Shown: positions 16,784 through 25,484, counted from the first letter of the stretch. The stretch: 64,000 nucleotides of DNA from Neotabrizicola shimadae (GCF_019623905.1 NZ_CP069370.1:3707001-3771000), one strand, 5' to 3'. A program made the numbers and translations. The notes: generated by a model not told the origin, from the sequence alone.

Positions 16784-17755
16784 TCAGTGCTCCTTCTTCG
16801 GCACGGGGGGCGTGCCGTGTGTGTGGAATGTCTCGATGGTCTTCAGGCCCCAGGCCTGACCCTTCATGCGCTCGGTCTGGGTCCAGACCACCGGCTGCCA
16901 GTCCGGCGCCAGAATCAGCCGGGCGCCGGAATTGGCCAGCTCCACCCGGTTGCCGGCGGGTTCCCAGACATAGAGGAAGAAGGTGCCCTGAACCGCGTGC
17001 TTGTGCGGCCCGGTCTCGATATGGACGCCGTTCTGCAGGAAGATGTCGGCAGCGCGCAGGATGTCCTCGCGCTGGTCCGTGGCATAGGTCACATGGTGCA
17101 GCCGGCCGCTTCCGCCGCCATGTTCCTCGGTGCAGGCCAGGTCATAGGTCTTGTTGTTCACCGTGAACCAGCAGCCGCCCAGTCGCCCGTTGTCCAACTG
17201 GATCATCTCGGTCACGCGGCTGCCCAGGCAGGTCTCCATGAACCGGCGGAACTCGGTCACGTCTTCAGACAGAAGGTTCAGGTGGTCGATCCGCCGCGGC
17301 GCCGCCCCGGTGAAGGCCGAGGCGGTGTTCTTCAGCGCCGCCCGCTCGGCATCTTGCTGCGGTTCGTACCAGCGGGTTTCCCAGTAGATCTCGAAGACAT
17401 GGCCGAACGGGTCCTCGAAGCGGAAGGCCGGGCCGTGGCCCATGTCACCCTCGGTCCAGCCATGGACCAGATAACCTGATGCCTCGATTGCCGAGACCCG
17501 GCGCGCCAGCGCCTCGGGCGACGCGGCGCGATAGGCGACATGGCCGATGCCGGTCCGGTCGCTGCGTGTCAGCTTCAGCGTGTGGAACTCGTAGTCATCC
17601 CAGGCGCGCAGCCAGGCGCTGGTCTCGTCCTGTCCCGACAGCGTCAGCCCGTAGACACGGGTGAAGAAATCCAGGCTTTCGTCGAAGCGGTCGGTCAGCA
17701 TCTCGACATGGCCCAGATGGGCGATGTCGAAGGATGGGTTGGTCGGGCCTTGCAC
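16784..17755 (-). CDS. Type I extradiol ring-cleavage dioxygenase (VOC superfamily)
   Basis: 323 residues, two tandem VOC domains as in catechol 2,3-dioxygenase and HpcB-type homoprotocatechuate dioxygenases. The metal ligands appear as His in [12 protein letters not shown] (about residue 155), His in [11 protein letters not shown] (about 219) and Glu in [10 protein letters not shown] (about 268). The N-terminal domain starts [28 protein letters not shown]. It is the only ring-cleavage enzyme visible in the window. In known gallate operons this step is done by the unrelated LigAB/GalA-type protein, so a VOC dioxygenase between GalC/GalD and tannase genes is unusual. It could open gallate, a methylated gallate, or a homoprotocatechuate-like ring. 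Confidence 0.87.
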   Translation of the reverse strand: MQGPTNPSFDIAHLGHVEMLTDRFDESLDFFTRVYGLTLSGQDETSAWLRAWDDYEFHTLKLTRSDRTGIGHVAYRAASPEALARRVSAIEASGYLVHGWTEGDMGHGPAFRFEDPFGHVFEIYWETRWYEPQQDAERAALKNTASAFTGAAPRRIDHLNLLSEDVTEFRRFMETCLGSRVTEMIQLDNGRLGGCWFTVNNKTYDLACTEEHGGGSGRLHHVTYATDQREDILRAADIFLQNGVHIETGPHKHAVQGTFFLYVWEPAGNRVELANSGARLILAPDWQPVVWTQTERMKGQAWGLKTIETFHTHGTPPVPKKEH

Positions 17756-17779
17756 GGTTCTCTCCTCCCGTTCGGGCCG

Positions 17780-17798
17780 GCCGGGGCAGAGCCCCGGC
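17780..17798 (-). other. Intercistronic hairpin between the tannase and dioxygenase genes
   Basis: The 8-bp perfect stem GCCGGGGC / GCCCCGGC with loop AGA lies in the 59-nt gap. It could protect or stop the tannase transcript before the dioxygenase gene. Confidence 0.5.
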
Positions 17799-17814
17799 GC
17801 AGCCGTCTTCCGTC

Positions 17815-19494
17815 TCAGGGTTTGCCCGCCGTGGCCAGCACGCCGGCCAGCCAGCCATAGGCCTCGGTCACGTCATAATCCCCCGAATGCGTGGTCATCC
17901 AAGGCAGGCGGAAATCTACCGATTGGACATCGGCATCCATGCGTGCGGCGTTGGCCAGCGAAAGCTCCACCGCGAAGGACGTGTCGCGGTCGATCATGCC
18001 GTGGCGGACATACCAGTAGGGGGCGGCCTTGGCATCGGTGCCAAGGTAGTTCATCGGGTTGATCAGACGCGTCTGGATGGCCAGCGCATTGTCGGGGGCC
18101 GCGGTGTAGGTGGCCCAGTCCTGACCGGTGTCATCCTTGCCCGAACCATCGCCCGCGACTTCGTTGTGATCCCAGCCAAAGGCCGAGAAGTTGGAATAGG
18201 GCAGGGTCGCCGCGCCGAAGAGCGAGTTTTCGCCGTCGATACCCTGATTGCCGGTGTTGGCCGTGCGGTCGAAGGCGGGCACGGTCTTCAGGGCGGCGGT
18301 CTGGGTCACGAAGGCAAGATAGGCATCCAGATCGAGGCTCTTGATCTCGCCGTTTTCCACGGCAAGCCACGTGTTCTTGGCTGTGGCCTCGATCGTTTCC
18401 GGACCTTTGTGCATGGTATAGGTGAAGTCCTCACCCAAGGCCGGGATCGGGGCGCCGCTGGCGATGCGGCGCTCCACCTCGCGCCGGACTTCGTCGGCAA
18501 TCGCGTCCTTCATCGTTTCGGTAGTCAGCGGCGTGCCGTCAGCCAGATTCAGGCCAAGGCCGGCCAGATAGGCCGGATAGGCGGCGGCCAGTTCGGCAGA
18601 AGCGGCCTGGGCCTGCGCGCTCCACCCGCCTGCGGTGTTGTCGGCGGAACGAATACCTTGATAGAGCCATTCATAGGCCATGTCGGCATGGCTCAAGTCC
18701 GTGATCGGGCAATAGGCGATCACGGCGAAGACGTCGTCGTTCAGGCTGCTGGTCCCATCGGCGTTGATTCCCGCAGCGCCGATTTCGGCCAGGAAAGGAT
18801 AGTAGTCGGGGCTGTTGCCGCTGGCCGCCACAACCGAGGACAGGCCACCGCCACCCGAGGTGCCGGTGATGACGATCCGCTCGGCCGAACCCGGCAGGGC
18901 GGCATCGTTCAGGCGCAGATAGCGGATCGCTGCCTTGGTATCGACAACCGCTGCCGGGGCCTTGCCCGGATAGCTGGCATCTGCCGCAACGATGCCGCGA
19001 CCGCGGCTGCCGACATCGACATAGACATAGCCTGCCGCCAAGGCTGCCCCGGCCTTGTCGGTGTCGCTGTTCGAGACATAGGCCCCGCCATCCTGGATGC
19101 CGGGCTTCAGTTCGCTGGCAAACCAGCCCCCGTTGTTCACGTTCAGAATGATGGCAGAGCTGTCGGTCGCGGTTTCCGGTACGAAGATCGCCAGCTTCTG
19201 ATAGGCGAGCAGGTCGGTCAGGGTCTGGGTTTCCGCGCCCGAAGGGCTGCCGCCCGGGCCCATGCGGCGGGCCGGCTGTTCAGCGGCCATGGCGACGGGT
19301 TTGCCGACATAGACCACCTCATAGCGGCGCAGGGCCAGCGGCTTGCCGTCTACGGTGACATTGACGGTCGTGAAGGCCGCCGGATCAAGCGTCAGCGGCG
19401 TCTCTTGCGCAGATGCCATCCCGGCCACCAGCCCGATAGAGGTTACAACGGTGCCGATCAGCGAGACGCGGCGCGACAGGTTCTTTCTAAGCAC
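17815..19494 (-). CDS. Exported subtype-B-like tannase / feruloyl-type esterase
   Basis: 559 residues using the GTG at 19494, which gives a clean signal peptide (LRKNLSRRVSLIGTVVTSIGLVAGMASAQ) and an AAGGA about 12 nt upstream. An ATG at 19560 and a longer frame to 19710 exist, but they add a hydrophilic stretch in front of the signal or overlap galB. The nucleophile motif is GTSGGGGLSS (Ser near residue 213), and the C-terminal WYVRHGMIDRDTSF with a catalytic-type His (about 498) matches subtype-B tannases. The enzyme would release gallate from gallotannins or galloyl esters in the periplasm or outside. The gallate-cleavage genes around it support this over a generic esterase role. Confidence 0.8.
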   Translation of the reverse strand: MLRKNLSRRVSLIGTVVTSIGLVAGMASAQETPLTLDPAAFTTVNVTVDGKPLALRRYEVVYVGKPVAMAAEQPARRMGPGGSPSGAETQTLTDLLAYQKLAIFVPETATDSSAIILNVNNGGWFASELKPGIQDGGAYVSNSDTDKAGAALAAGYVYVDVGSRGRGIVAADASYPGKAPAAVVDTKAAIRYLRLNDAALPGSAERIVITGTSGGGGLSSVVAASGNSPDYYPFLAEIGAAGINADGTSSLNDDVFAVIAYCPITDLSHADMAYEWLYQGIRSADNTAGGWSAQAQAASAELAAAYPAYLAGLGLNLADGTPLTTETMKDAIADEVRREVERRIASGAPIPALGEDFTYTMHKGPETIEATAKNTWLAVENGEIKSLDLDAYLAFVTQTAALKTVPAFDRTANTGNQGIDGENSLFGAATLPYSNFSAFGWDHNEVAGDGSGKDDTGQDWATYTAAPDNALAIQTRLINPMNYLGTDAKAAPYWYVRHGMIDRDTSFAVELSLANAARMDADVQSVDFRLPWMTTHSGDYDVTEAYGWLAGVLATAGKP

Positions 19495-19591
19495 GGGGCA
19501 ATCCTTTTCCTTGATGACATCAACTTGGTGCGATGCGGCATCGCTTCCTCCGTTGCGCATCCTGTACGATAACTGCGACGCTTTCCGTCGC

Positions 19592-20326
19592 TCAAAGACT
19601 GTCCACGGTGCGCGGGAAGATCGACTGGAAGCCTTCGGCATACTTGCAGGCCCGCCCGCCGGACTGACCGCCCGAGTTGCGGGTGAAATGGTTCGCGCGG
19701 TTTTCAGCAACGTTCCTGTAGAAGTGCCAGAGATGCTCTTGCCCCTCCATGCACTGGATCGCCGCCCATTTCTTTTCCCAGACCGGGGTGATGTCCAGGA
19801 AGGTGTCGGGCTTCCAGCCCATCTGCTCGGTTTGGTGCGGCTCGAACAGGTAGAGCTGCGGCGCGCCCAGGACCTTCTGGCCGGGATTGTGGCCCCAGGC
19901 CTGCGCGGTCGACCGGCACTCCAGCACCACCTGAGTCGTCAGCATGTGATCGGTGTTGTAGGGATCAAAGCTGCTGTGGCTCAGCATGAAATCGGGCTGG
20001 ACGGCGCGCATCACGTCCACCAGGCGGTCCTTCCAGGCGCGGGTGAATTCCAGCGGGTAGTCGCCCATGTCGAAGGTGATCAGGTCATGCACACCAAGCG
20101 CTGCCGCGGCCTTTTCGGCCTCGGCCCGGCGCGCAGCCTTCACCCGCTCCAGCGTCATGCCAGGCTGCTTCCAAAGCTTCGCGCTCTCGCCCCTTTCGCC
20201 GAAGGACAGGCAGACGACGGTCACGTCGACTCCTTGCTCCTGATGCAGGGCGATGGCCCCGCCGCAGCGCCAGACGAAATCGGCAGCATGAGCGCTGATC
20301 ACCAGCGCGGTTCGTTTCGCGGACAT
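19592..20326 (-). CDS. galB: 4-oxalomesaconate hydratase-like (GalB), PIG-L family
   Basis: 244 residues from the ATG at 20326, chosen because it follows GGGGAGA by about 4 nt and starts directly at the family N-terminus MSAKRTALVISAHAADFVWRCGG. The PIG-L metal motifs are HAADFVW near residue 13 and HSSFDPYNTDHMLTTQ mid-protein. Pseudomonas GalB is a PIG-L-fold zinc hydratase that turns 4-oxalomesaconate into 4-carboxy-4-hydroxy-2-oxoadipate, exactly the intermediate between the GalD and LigK homologues encoded downstream. A general PIG-L deacetylase is the alternative, but the context makes GalB much more likely. Confidence 0.85.
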   Translation of the reverse strand: MSAKRTALVISAHAADFVWRCGGAIALHQEQGVDVTVVCLSFGERGESAKLWKQPGMTLERVKAARRAEAEKAAAALGVHDLITFDMGDYPLEFTRAWKDRLVDVMRAVQPDFMLSHSSFDPYNTDHMLTTQVVLECRSTAQAWGHNPGQKVLGAPQLYLFEPHQTEQMGWKPDTFLDITPVWEKKWAAIQCMEGQEHLWHFYRNVAENRANHFTRNSGGQSGGRACKYAEGFQSIFPRTVDSL

Positions 20327-20373
20327 CTCGTCTCCCCTTATTCCGTGTCCGGGTTCTGCCCGCCGCGAGAGGT

Positions 20374-20449
20374 TTCGCCAATTCGAAAGCGAACGCCTCC
20401 CCATAAGGCCAGGCTATAGGCACTGGCTCTGCGTCGCGCGCCGCGCGAC
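20374..20449. promoter_or_regulatory. Divergent control region of galB and the LysR operon, with two dyads
   Basis: The 151-nt gap holds TTCGC-N10-GCGAA at 20374-20393, centred on TTCGAA, a LysR-like operator shape, and a perfect palindrome GTCGCGCG-C-CGCGCGAC at 20433-20449 just before the ribosome site of the rightward genes. Either could be bound by the LysR protein encoded downstream. Promoter boxes are not clear. Confidence 0.4.
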
Positions 20450-20477
20450 ACTGGTCCCGCAGCGGAGGGAGAAAGTC

Positions 20478-21347
20478 ATGCAGGTATCGCCAGGACCGCA
20501 CATCGCGCTGATCGGCTTCGGCGAGGCCGGGCAGGCCTTTGCCACCGGCTGGGGACCAGCGGTTGCCGGGCGCGTCGCGGCCTTCGACATCCGCCCCCGC
20601 GCCGCGTTGACCAGGGCCGCCGCAGACCTTTGTGTTCCTCTTCATGCCTCGTCGGCAGCGGCGACGGCCCAGGCGCAGGTCGTTCTTTGCCTCGTCACCG
20701 CCGACCAGGCCATTGCGGCGGCTCGCGCAGCCGCGCCGGACCTGCCGCCCGGGGCGCTGTGGCTGGACGGCAATTCCTGCTCGCCCGGCGCCAAGCGCGC
20801 CGCCGCCGCGGTGATCGACGCCGCAGGCGGGCGCTATGTGGACATGGCAATCATGTCCCCCGTCCATCCGCGCCTGCACCGCTCGCCCGCGCTTCTTTCC
20901 GGTCCCCATGCCGAAGCGGCGCTGGACCTGCTAGCGCCGTTCGACATGACGCTGCGGGTGGTCGAGGGCGGCGTCGGCGCCGCCTCGTCGATCAAGATGC
21001 TGCGGTCGGTGATGATCAAGGGGTTCGAGGCACTGACCGCCGAATCCCTGCTGGCCGCCCGCCGTGCCGGAGTCGAAGGCGAGGTGCTGGCCTCGCTCCA
21101 GGCCTCCGATCCCGGCTGGGACTGGCCCGCCCGCACCGCCTACAATCTCGACCGCATGATGATGCACGGCCAGCGCCGCGCCGCCGAGATGCGCGAGGTC
21201 GCCGCCACTTTGCGCGAACTGGGCCTGCCGCATGACATGGCAAGCGCCACCGTCCTGTGGCAGGACCGGATCGGCGCCTTGGGCCTCGACCCCGGCCCCG
21301 CAGATCTGGCCTCCCGTGCCGACCGCATCCTTGATCGGCTCGAATGA
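20478..21347 (+). CDS. NAD(P)-dependent oxidoreductase with DUF1932 C-terminal domain
   Basis: 289 residues. The N-terminus IALIGFGEAGQAFATGW carries the GxGxxG dinucleotide motif of the 6-phosphogluconate/beta-hydroxyacid dehydrogenase type, with VVLCLVTADQA and ALWLDGNSCSPGAKR further on. The C-terminal part, with GVGAASSIKMLRSVMIKGFEALTAESLLAARRAGVEGEVLASL, fits DUF1932, where the SSIKM element carries the catalytic-type Lys. Proteins of this type recur next to 4,5-cleavage genes, but their reaction is not settled. It has a GGAGGGAG ribosome site and overlaps the lysR gene by 4 nt. Confidence 0.82.
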   Translation: MQVSPGPHIALIGFGEAGQAFATGWGPAVAGRVAAFDIRPRAALTRAAADLCVPLHASSAAATAQAQVVLCLVTADQAIAAARAAAPDLPPGALWLDGNSCSPGAKRAAAAVIDAAGGRYVDMAIMSPVHPRLHRSPALLSGPHAEAALDLLAPFDMTLRVVEGGVGAASSIKMLRSVMIKGFEALTAESLLAARRAGVEGEVLASLQASDPGWDWPARTAYNLDRMMMHGQRRAAEMREVAATLRELGLPHDMASATVLWQDRIGALGLDPGPADLASRADRILDRLE

Positions 21348-22507
21348 AGACGAATCTGCGCCATCTCCGCGTCTTCCTGTCGGTCTTCGACACCGGTTCG
21401 ATCACCCGCGCGTCAGAGGCCAACCTTGTCTCGCAGCCCTCCGTCACCCAGGCCATCGGAAAGCTGGAACGCCTCGCCGGTCAGGCGCTGTTCTTGCGCC
21501 GCCCCCAGGGGCTTTTTCCCACCCCCGCGGGCGAGACGCTGGCCAACCGCGTGCGCCGCGCGCTCTTGCTTCTCGACCCGGCGCTGACCGAGCTTGCCCC
21601 CCGCCTGCGACTGACGGCCACTGCCGCGCAGCTTCAGGCGCTGATCGCCGTGCGCGAGGCCGAGAACTTCACACTGGCCGCCCGCCGCATGGGCCTCGCG
21701 CAGCCGACCGTCCACCGCGCTGTGACGCAGCTGGAACAGGAAGCCGCCCGACCGCTGTTCGAACGCACGTCCTACGGCATGGTGGCCACCCGCCCCGCCC
21801 AGGTGCTGGCCCAGGCCGCCCGCCTGGCCTTTGCCGAGCTGGACCAGGCCGAGGCCGACCTTGCCGAACTGGCGGGCCGCGAGGTCGGGCGCATCGTGAT
21901 CGGCGCCATGCCGCTGTCGCGCTCGTACCTTCTGCCCCGCGCGCTGGCCCAGTTCCGCAAGATGCGCCCCACGCTGCCAGTCAAGGCGTTGGACGGACCC
22001 TATGACGACCTGATGGCTGGCCTGCGCCGCGGCGAGGTGGATCTGCTGATCGGCGCATTGCGCGACCCCCCGCCGATCGGCGACGTGGAACAGACCCGCC
22101 TCTTCGACGACCGTCTCGCCCTTGTCGCACGCCCCGGCCATCCGCTCGGTGAAGGATCAGCCACTCTTGAAGCTGCCGCCCGCTACCCCTTTGTCGTCTC
22201 GACCGAAGGCACGCCGACCCGCGCCACCTTCGACCGCCTGATCGGGCCATATCACCCCCCCAGCCTGGTCGAGACCGGCTCGATGATCCTGATGCGCGAA
22301 CTGCTGGTGGTTTCTGATCACGTCGGCTGCATCTCCGAGCTTCAGGTCCAGGCCGAGATCCGACTTGGCGCCGTGGTCCGCCTGGCCGTCGACCTGCCCG
22401 GCAAGCCGCGCCCCATCGGCCTGACCACGCGGCGCGGTTGGCTGCCGACCCGTGCCCAGGCCGATTTCCTGTCGGCCCTCACTGCCGCCGCGCCGCCCGC
22501 CCTATAG
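21344..22507 (+). CDS. LysR-type regulator with two tandem HTH domains
   Basis: 387 residues, about 70-90 longer than normal LysR proteins. The extra length is a second DNA-binding domain. The first HTH is residues about 4-75 (LRHLRVFLSVFDTGSITRASEANLVSQPSVTQAIGKLERLAGQALFLRRPQGLFPTPAGE). A second lies at about 92-155 (LQALIAVREAENFTLAARRMGLAQPTVHRAVTQLEQEAARPLFERTSYGMVATRPAQVL). The effector domain follows, with GRIVIGAMPLSRSYLLPRALAQFRKMRPTLPV. It is coupled to the DUF1932 gene (4-nt overlap) and transcribed away from galB, so it most likely controls the gallate genes and perhaps the TRAP transporter 113 nt downstream. Confidence 0.88.
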   Translation: MKTNLRHLRVFLSVFDTGSITRASEANLVSQPSVTQAIGKLERLAGQALFLRRPQGLFPTPAGETLANRVRRALLLLDPALTELAPRLRLTATAAQLQALIAVREAENFTLAARRMGLAQPTVHRAVTQLEQEAARPLFERTSYGMVATRPAQVLAQAARLAFAELDQAEADLAELAGREVGRIVIGAMPLSRSYLLPRALAQFRKMRPTLPVKALDGPYDDLMAGLRRGEVDLLIGALRDPPPIGDVEQTRLFDDRLALVARPGHPLGEGSATLEAAARYPFVVSTEGTPTRATFDRLIGPYHPPSLVETGSMILMRELLVVSDHVGCISELQVQAEIRLGAVVRLAVDLPGKPRPIGLTTRRGWLPTRAQADFLSALTAAAPPAL

Positions 22508-22620
22508 CAGGAACTTATGCGCGACCCCGGCCTTCCGAATGGGAATTTCTGACCTTCGGCGCGACAAGCGATCACCGGGCCTGGCGGGGGATGTCAGGCC
22601 ACCCAATGGGAGGACTTGAT

Positions 22621-23592
22621 ATGAAACCGCTTTTCGCCGCGGCCTTCGGCCTCGGCATGGCCGCGCTTGCCGCGCAGGCCGACGAGTTGAAGCTCGCCAA
22701 CTTCATGGCACCGACCCATCCTTACGTTGCCGGCACGCTGGAGCCCTTCGCCGCCAAGGTGGCCGAGGCGACCGGCGGCACAGTCACGGTCAAGCTCTAC
22801 AACGGGGGTGAACTGGGCGCCGGCCCGGCTGACCAGTATTCGCGCGTCGTGGACGGTGTTGCCGAATTCGCAATCGGCTTGCCGGGTTACACGGCCGCCA
22901 ATTTCCCGCTGACCCTGCTGACCGAACTGCCGGGCGTGCTGACCGAAGAAGACGGCACGGCGGCGATCTGGAAGAACATCGACCTGTTCCAGCCCGAATA
23001 CGAACGGGTCAAACTGGTGGCGCTGTGGTCCAGCGCGTCGAACCTGCTTTACACCCGGGACAAGGCGGTGCGCACGCCCGCCGACATCAAGGGCATGAAG
23101 ATCCGCGTCCCCTCGCGCAATGCGGGCCTGGAAGTCGAGGCCTGGGGCGGCTCGCCCGTCTCGATGCCCGTGTCGGAAATCTACAACGCGCTGCAGACCG
23201 GCGTGATCGACGGTGCCATGATCGACGGCACCGCCACCAAGGCCTTCAAGCTGGGCGAAGTGGCGAACTACCTGACCGTGGGCATGAACACCACCATATC
23301 GCCCTTCTTCATCCTGATGAACCGCGATGCCTTCGACGCGCTGACCCCCGAACAGCAGGCCGCCGTCCTGGAGGCCGGCAAGGAAGCCTCCGTGCTTGGC
23401 AACCAGGTGCAGCTGACCGAGGCCGCCAAGGGGATCGAGGCTTTCGCCGCGATGCCCGGCAAGGAAGTGATCAGCCTCTCTCCCGAGGAAGCGGCTGCCT
23501 TCAACGACCTCACCGCGGGCGTGACGACCCAGGTCGTGGCCGAGACGGGCGGCAATGCCCAGGCCATCGTCGATGCACTGAAGGCGAAGTAA
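22621..23592 (+). CDS. dctP: TRAP transporter substrate-binding protein (DctP family)
   Basis: 323 residues from the ATG at 22621, which has a perfect GGGAGG at 22608-22613 and a short Sec signal peptide (MKPLFAAAFGLGMAALAAQA). The mature part reads DELKLANFMAPTHPYVAGTLEPFAAKVAEATGGTVTVKLYNGGELG. The ligand arginine region is MKIRVPSRNAGLEVEAWGGSPVSMPVSEIYNALQTGVIDGAM, the usual DctP signature. It would bind a carboxylate in the periplasm. With tannase and gallate genes next door, gallate or a related acid is the likely ligand (inference). Confidence 0.93.
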   Translation: MKPLFAAAFGLGMAALAAQADELKLANFMAPTHPYVAGTLEPFAAKVAEATGGTVTVKLYNGGELGAGPADQYSRVVDGVAEFAIGLPGYTAANFPLTLLTELPGVLTEEDGTAAIWKNIDLFQPEYERVKLVALWSSASNLLYTRDKAVRTPADIKGMKIRVPSRNAGLEVEAWGGSPVSMPVSEIYNALQTGVIDGAMIDGTATKAFKLGEVANYLTVGMNTTISPFFILMNRDAFDALTPEQQAAVLEAGKEASVLGNQVQLTEAAKGIEAFAAMPGKEVISLSPEEAAAFNDLTAGVTTQVVAETGGNAQAIVDALKAK

Positions 23593-24099
23593 GTGGCCGC
23601 TGGCGGCCCTCAGGCCCGGTCGAAACTCTTCGACCGGGCCAATCTCATCCTCGCCGCGGCGGCCGGGTTGAGCCTTCTGTTCATGGTCGCGCTGATCGCC
23701 GCGGGGGTGGTGATGCGCTACCTCTTCGCCCTGCCGATCCTGGGCGTGAACGAAATCGTGCAACTCACCGCCGTGGCCGTCGCCATGCTGGCCCTGCCCT
23801 GGTGTACAGCCGAGGGCGCGCATGTTCGGGTCGATGTGCTGGACCCCTTCATCGGCCGTTGGGGGCGCTTCCTTGGCGATGTGCTGTCGCGGGCGCTTTC
23901 GGCCTTCGTGCTGGCGGTGCTGGTCTGGCGCTCTGCGCTCAAGTCACTGGACGCGCTGAAATACGGCGATGCCACCAACATGCTGTCCCTGCCGATCTGG
24001 CCCTTCTACGCCATGATTGCGGCCGGGATGGCGCTCTGCGTGCTGGTGCTGCTGGGTCAGCTTGCCCTGATCCTGAAAGAGGGGCCGAACCATGTCTGA
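23593..24099 (+). CDS. dctQ: TRAP transporter small permease (DctQ family)
   Basis: 168 residues. The start is a GTG placed directly after the dctP stop codon with no gap. Four hydrophobic segments are seen, with the small-subunit motif LALPWCTAEGAHVRVDVLDPF in the middle. It overlaps the dctM gene by 8 nt, so the three TRAP genes are tightly coupled. Sequence differs clearly from the first DctQ of this window, so the two systems are not recent copies. Confidence 0.9.
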   Translation: MAAGGPQARSKLFDRANLILAAAAGLSLLFMVALIAAGVVMRYLFALPILGVNEIVQLTAVAVAMLALPWCTAEGAHVRVDVLDPFIGRWGRFLGDVLSRALSAFVLAVLVWRSALKSLDALKYGDATNMLSLPIWPFYAMIAAGMALCVLVLLGQLALILKEGPNHV

Positions 24100-25396
24100 T
24101 GTCCTGGTCGGGCTGTGCGGCATCGCCGCCATGTTCCTCCTTATGGCCTTCCGCACGCCGGTGGCCTTCTCGATGCTGATTTCGGGCTTCTTCGGGCTCT
24201 GGATCCTCGAAGGCTTCAAGGCCGCCGGAGGCGTGCTGCTGACCGAAAGCTATGCCGCGGTTTCAAGCTATTCCCTGATCGTCGTGCCGATGTTCGTGCT
24301 TCTGGGTAACGTCTCCTCAGCCGCGGGCTTCTCGCGCGGGCTCTACGATGCCGCCTTTGCCTGGGTCGGTCGCTTCCGCGGCGGGCTCGCCTCGGCCTCG
24401 GTTCTGGGTTGCGCGCTGTTCTCGGCGGTTTCGGGCTCGTCGGTGGCCTGCGCCGTGACCATCGGCAAGGTCGCCCTGCCGGAAATGAAGCGCCTCGGCT
24501 ACGGCCAGGGTCTTGCCACCGGCGCCATCGCAGCTGGCGGCACGCTCGGCTTCCTGATCCCGCCCTCGACCGGTTTCGTGATCTATGCCGTGTTGACCGA
24601 GGAATCCATCGGCCGGCTGTTCATGGCCGGCATCCTGCCCGGCCTCCTGATGATGGCGCTTTTCATCGTCACCGTCTGGCTTGTCTCGGTATTCGATCCG
24701 GCGGCCGGCCCGCGTGGCCCGGCAGTCACCTGGCGCGAACGCTTCAGCCTGATGCTGGGCGCCGCGCCGCTTGTGGCGGTGATTGTGCTGTCGATCGGCG
24801 GCATCTATGTCGGCGTCTTCACCCCGGTCGAGGCTTCGGGCGTGGGTGCGGCGCTGGTGATCCTGCTGGCCCTCGCGCGGCGCGCGCTGACCGCCTCCGC
24901 CTTCCGGGCCGCGCTGTTCGACACGGTCAAGACCTCGGCCATGCTCTACATGGTCGTCATCGGGGCGAACGTGCTGAACCCGTTCCTCGCTGTCACGCAG
25001 ATCCCCACCGCCCTGGGCGAGGGGTTGGCGGGCCTTGGCCTTGGCCCCTACGGATCGCTCCTCGTCATCCTCCTTGCCTATGTCGTGCTGGGGATGTTCC
25101 TTGACGGGCTGTCGATGCTGGTGGTGACGATACCGATCGTCTTTCCGGTCATCCTGGCCAACGGTTTCGATCCGATCTGGTTCGGCGTGGTGGCGGTGAT
25201 CGTGGTCGAGATGGGGATGATCACCCCGCCAGTCGGTCTCAACGTCTTCGTCGTCAAGGGCGTCGCGCCCGATGTGCCGATGTCCGTGATCTTCCGCGGG
25301 GTCATGCCCTTCCTGATGGCCATGATCGTGACGCTTGGGCTGATCATCGCCTTCCCGCAGATCGCGCTCCTGATCCCGGACACGATGTTCGGCTGA
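24092..25396 (+). CDS. dctM: TRAP transporter large permease (DctM family)
   Basis: 434 residues with about 12 membrane segments. Landmarks are PMFVLLGNVSSAAGFSRGLYDAA, GCALFSAVSGSSVACAVTIGKVALPEMKRLGYGQGLATGAIAAGGTLGFLIPPSTGFVIYAVLTEESIGRLFMAGILPG and VVEMGMITPPVGLNVFVVKG. It is the ion-coupled channel of the second TRAP importer. A strong terminator hairpin follows 12 nt after the stop. Confidence 0.95.
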   Translation: MSDVLVGLCGIAAMFLLMAFRTPVAFSMLISGFFGLWILEGFKAAGGVLLTESYAAVSSYSLIVVPMFVLLGNVSSAAGFSRGLYDAAFAWVGRFRGGLASASVLGCALFSAVSGSSVACAVTIGKVALPEMKRLGYGQGLATGAIAAGGTLGFLIPPSTGFVIYAVLTEESIGRLFMAGILPGLLMMALFIVTVWLVSVFDPAAGPRGPAVTWRERFSLMLGAAPLVAVIVLSIGGIYVGVFTPVEASGVGAALVILLALARRALTASAFRAALFDTVKTSAMLYMVVIGANVLNPFLAVTQIPTALGEGLAGLGLGPYGSLLVILLAYVVLGMFLDGLSMLVVTIPIVFPVILANGFDPIWFGVVAVIVVEMGMITPPVGLNVFVVKGVAPDVPMSVIFRGVMPFLMAMIVTLGLIIAFPQIALLIPDTMFG

Positions 25397-25408
25397 CCTC
25401 GGACAATT

Positions 25409-25438
25409 CTTGCCAGATCGTTAAAGCGATCTGGCAAG
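25409..25438 (+). terminator. Intrinsic terminator after the second TRAP operon
   Basis: A perfect 12-bp stem, CTTGCCAGATCG / CGATCTGGCAAG, with loop TTAAAG is followed by TCATTGATTTT. It ends the rightward TRAP transcript. Confidence 0.85.
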
Positions 25439-25465
25439 TCATTGATTTTCCTAATGTCACATGAC

Positions 25466-25481
25466 CGTCCGAGCTCGGACG
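25466..25481. repeat. Palindrome, copy 2 (CGTCCGAGCTCGGACG)
   Basis: An exact copy of the 16-bp core at 15035-15050, located between converging genes and 3 nt from the stop codon of the leftward esterase gene. It could terminate the esterase transcript. Together the two copies bracket the gallate/tannin/TRAP block. Confidence 0.75.
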
Positions 25482-25484
25482 CCC

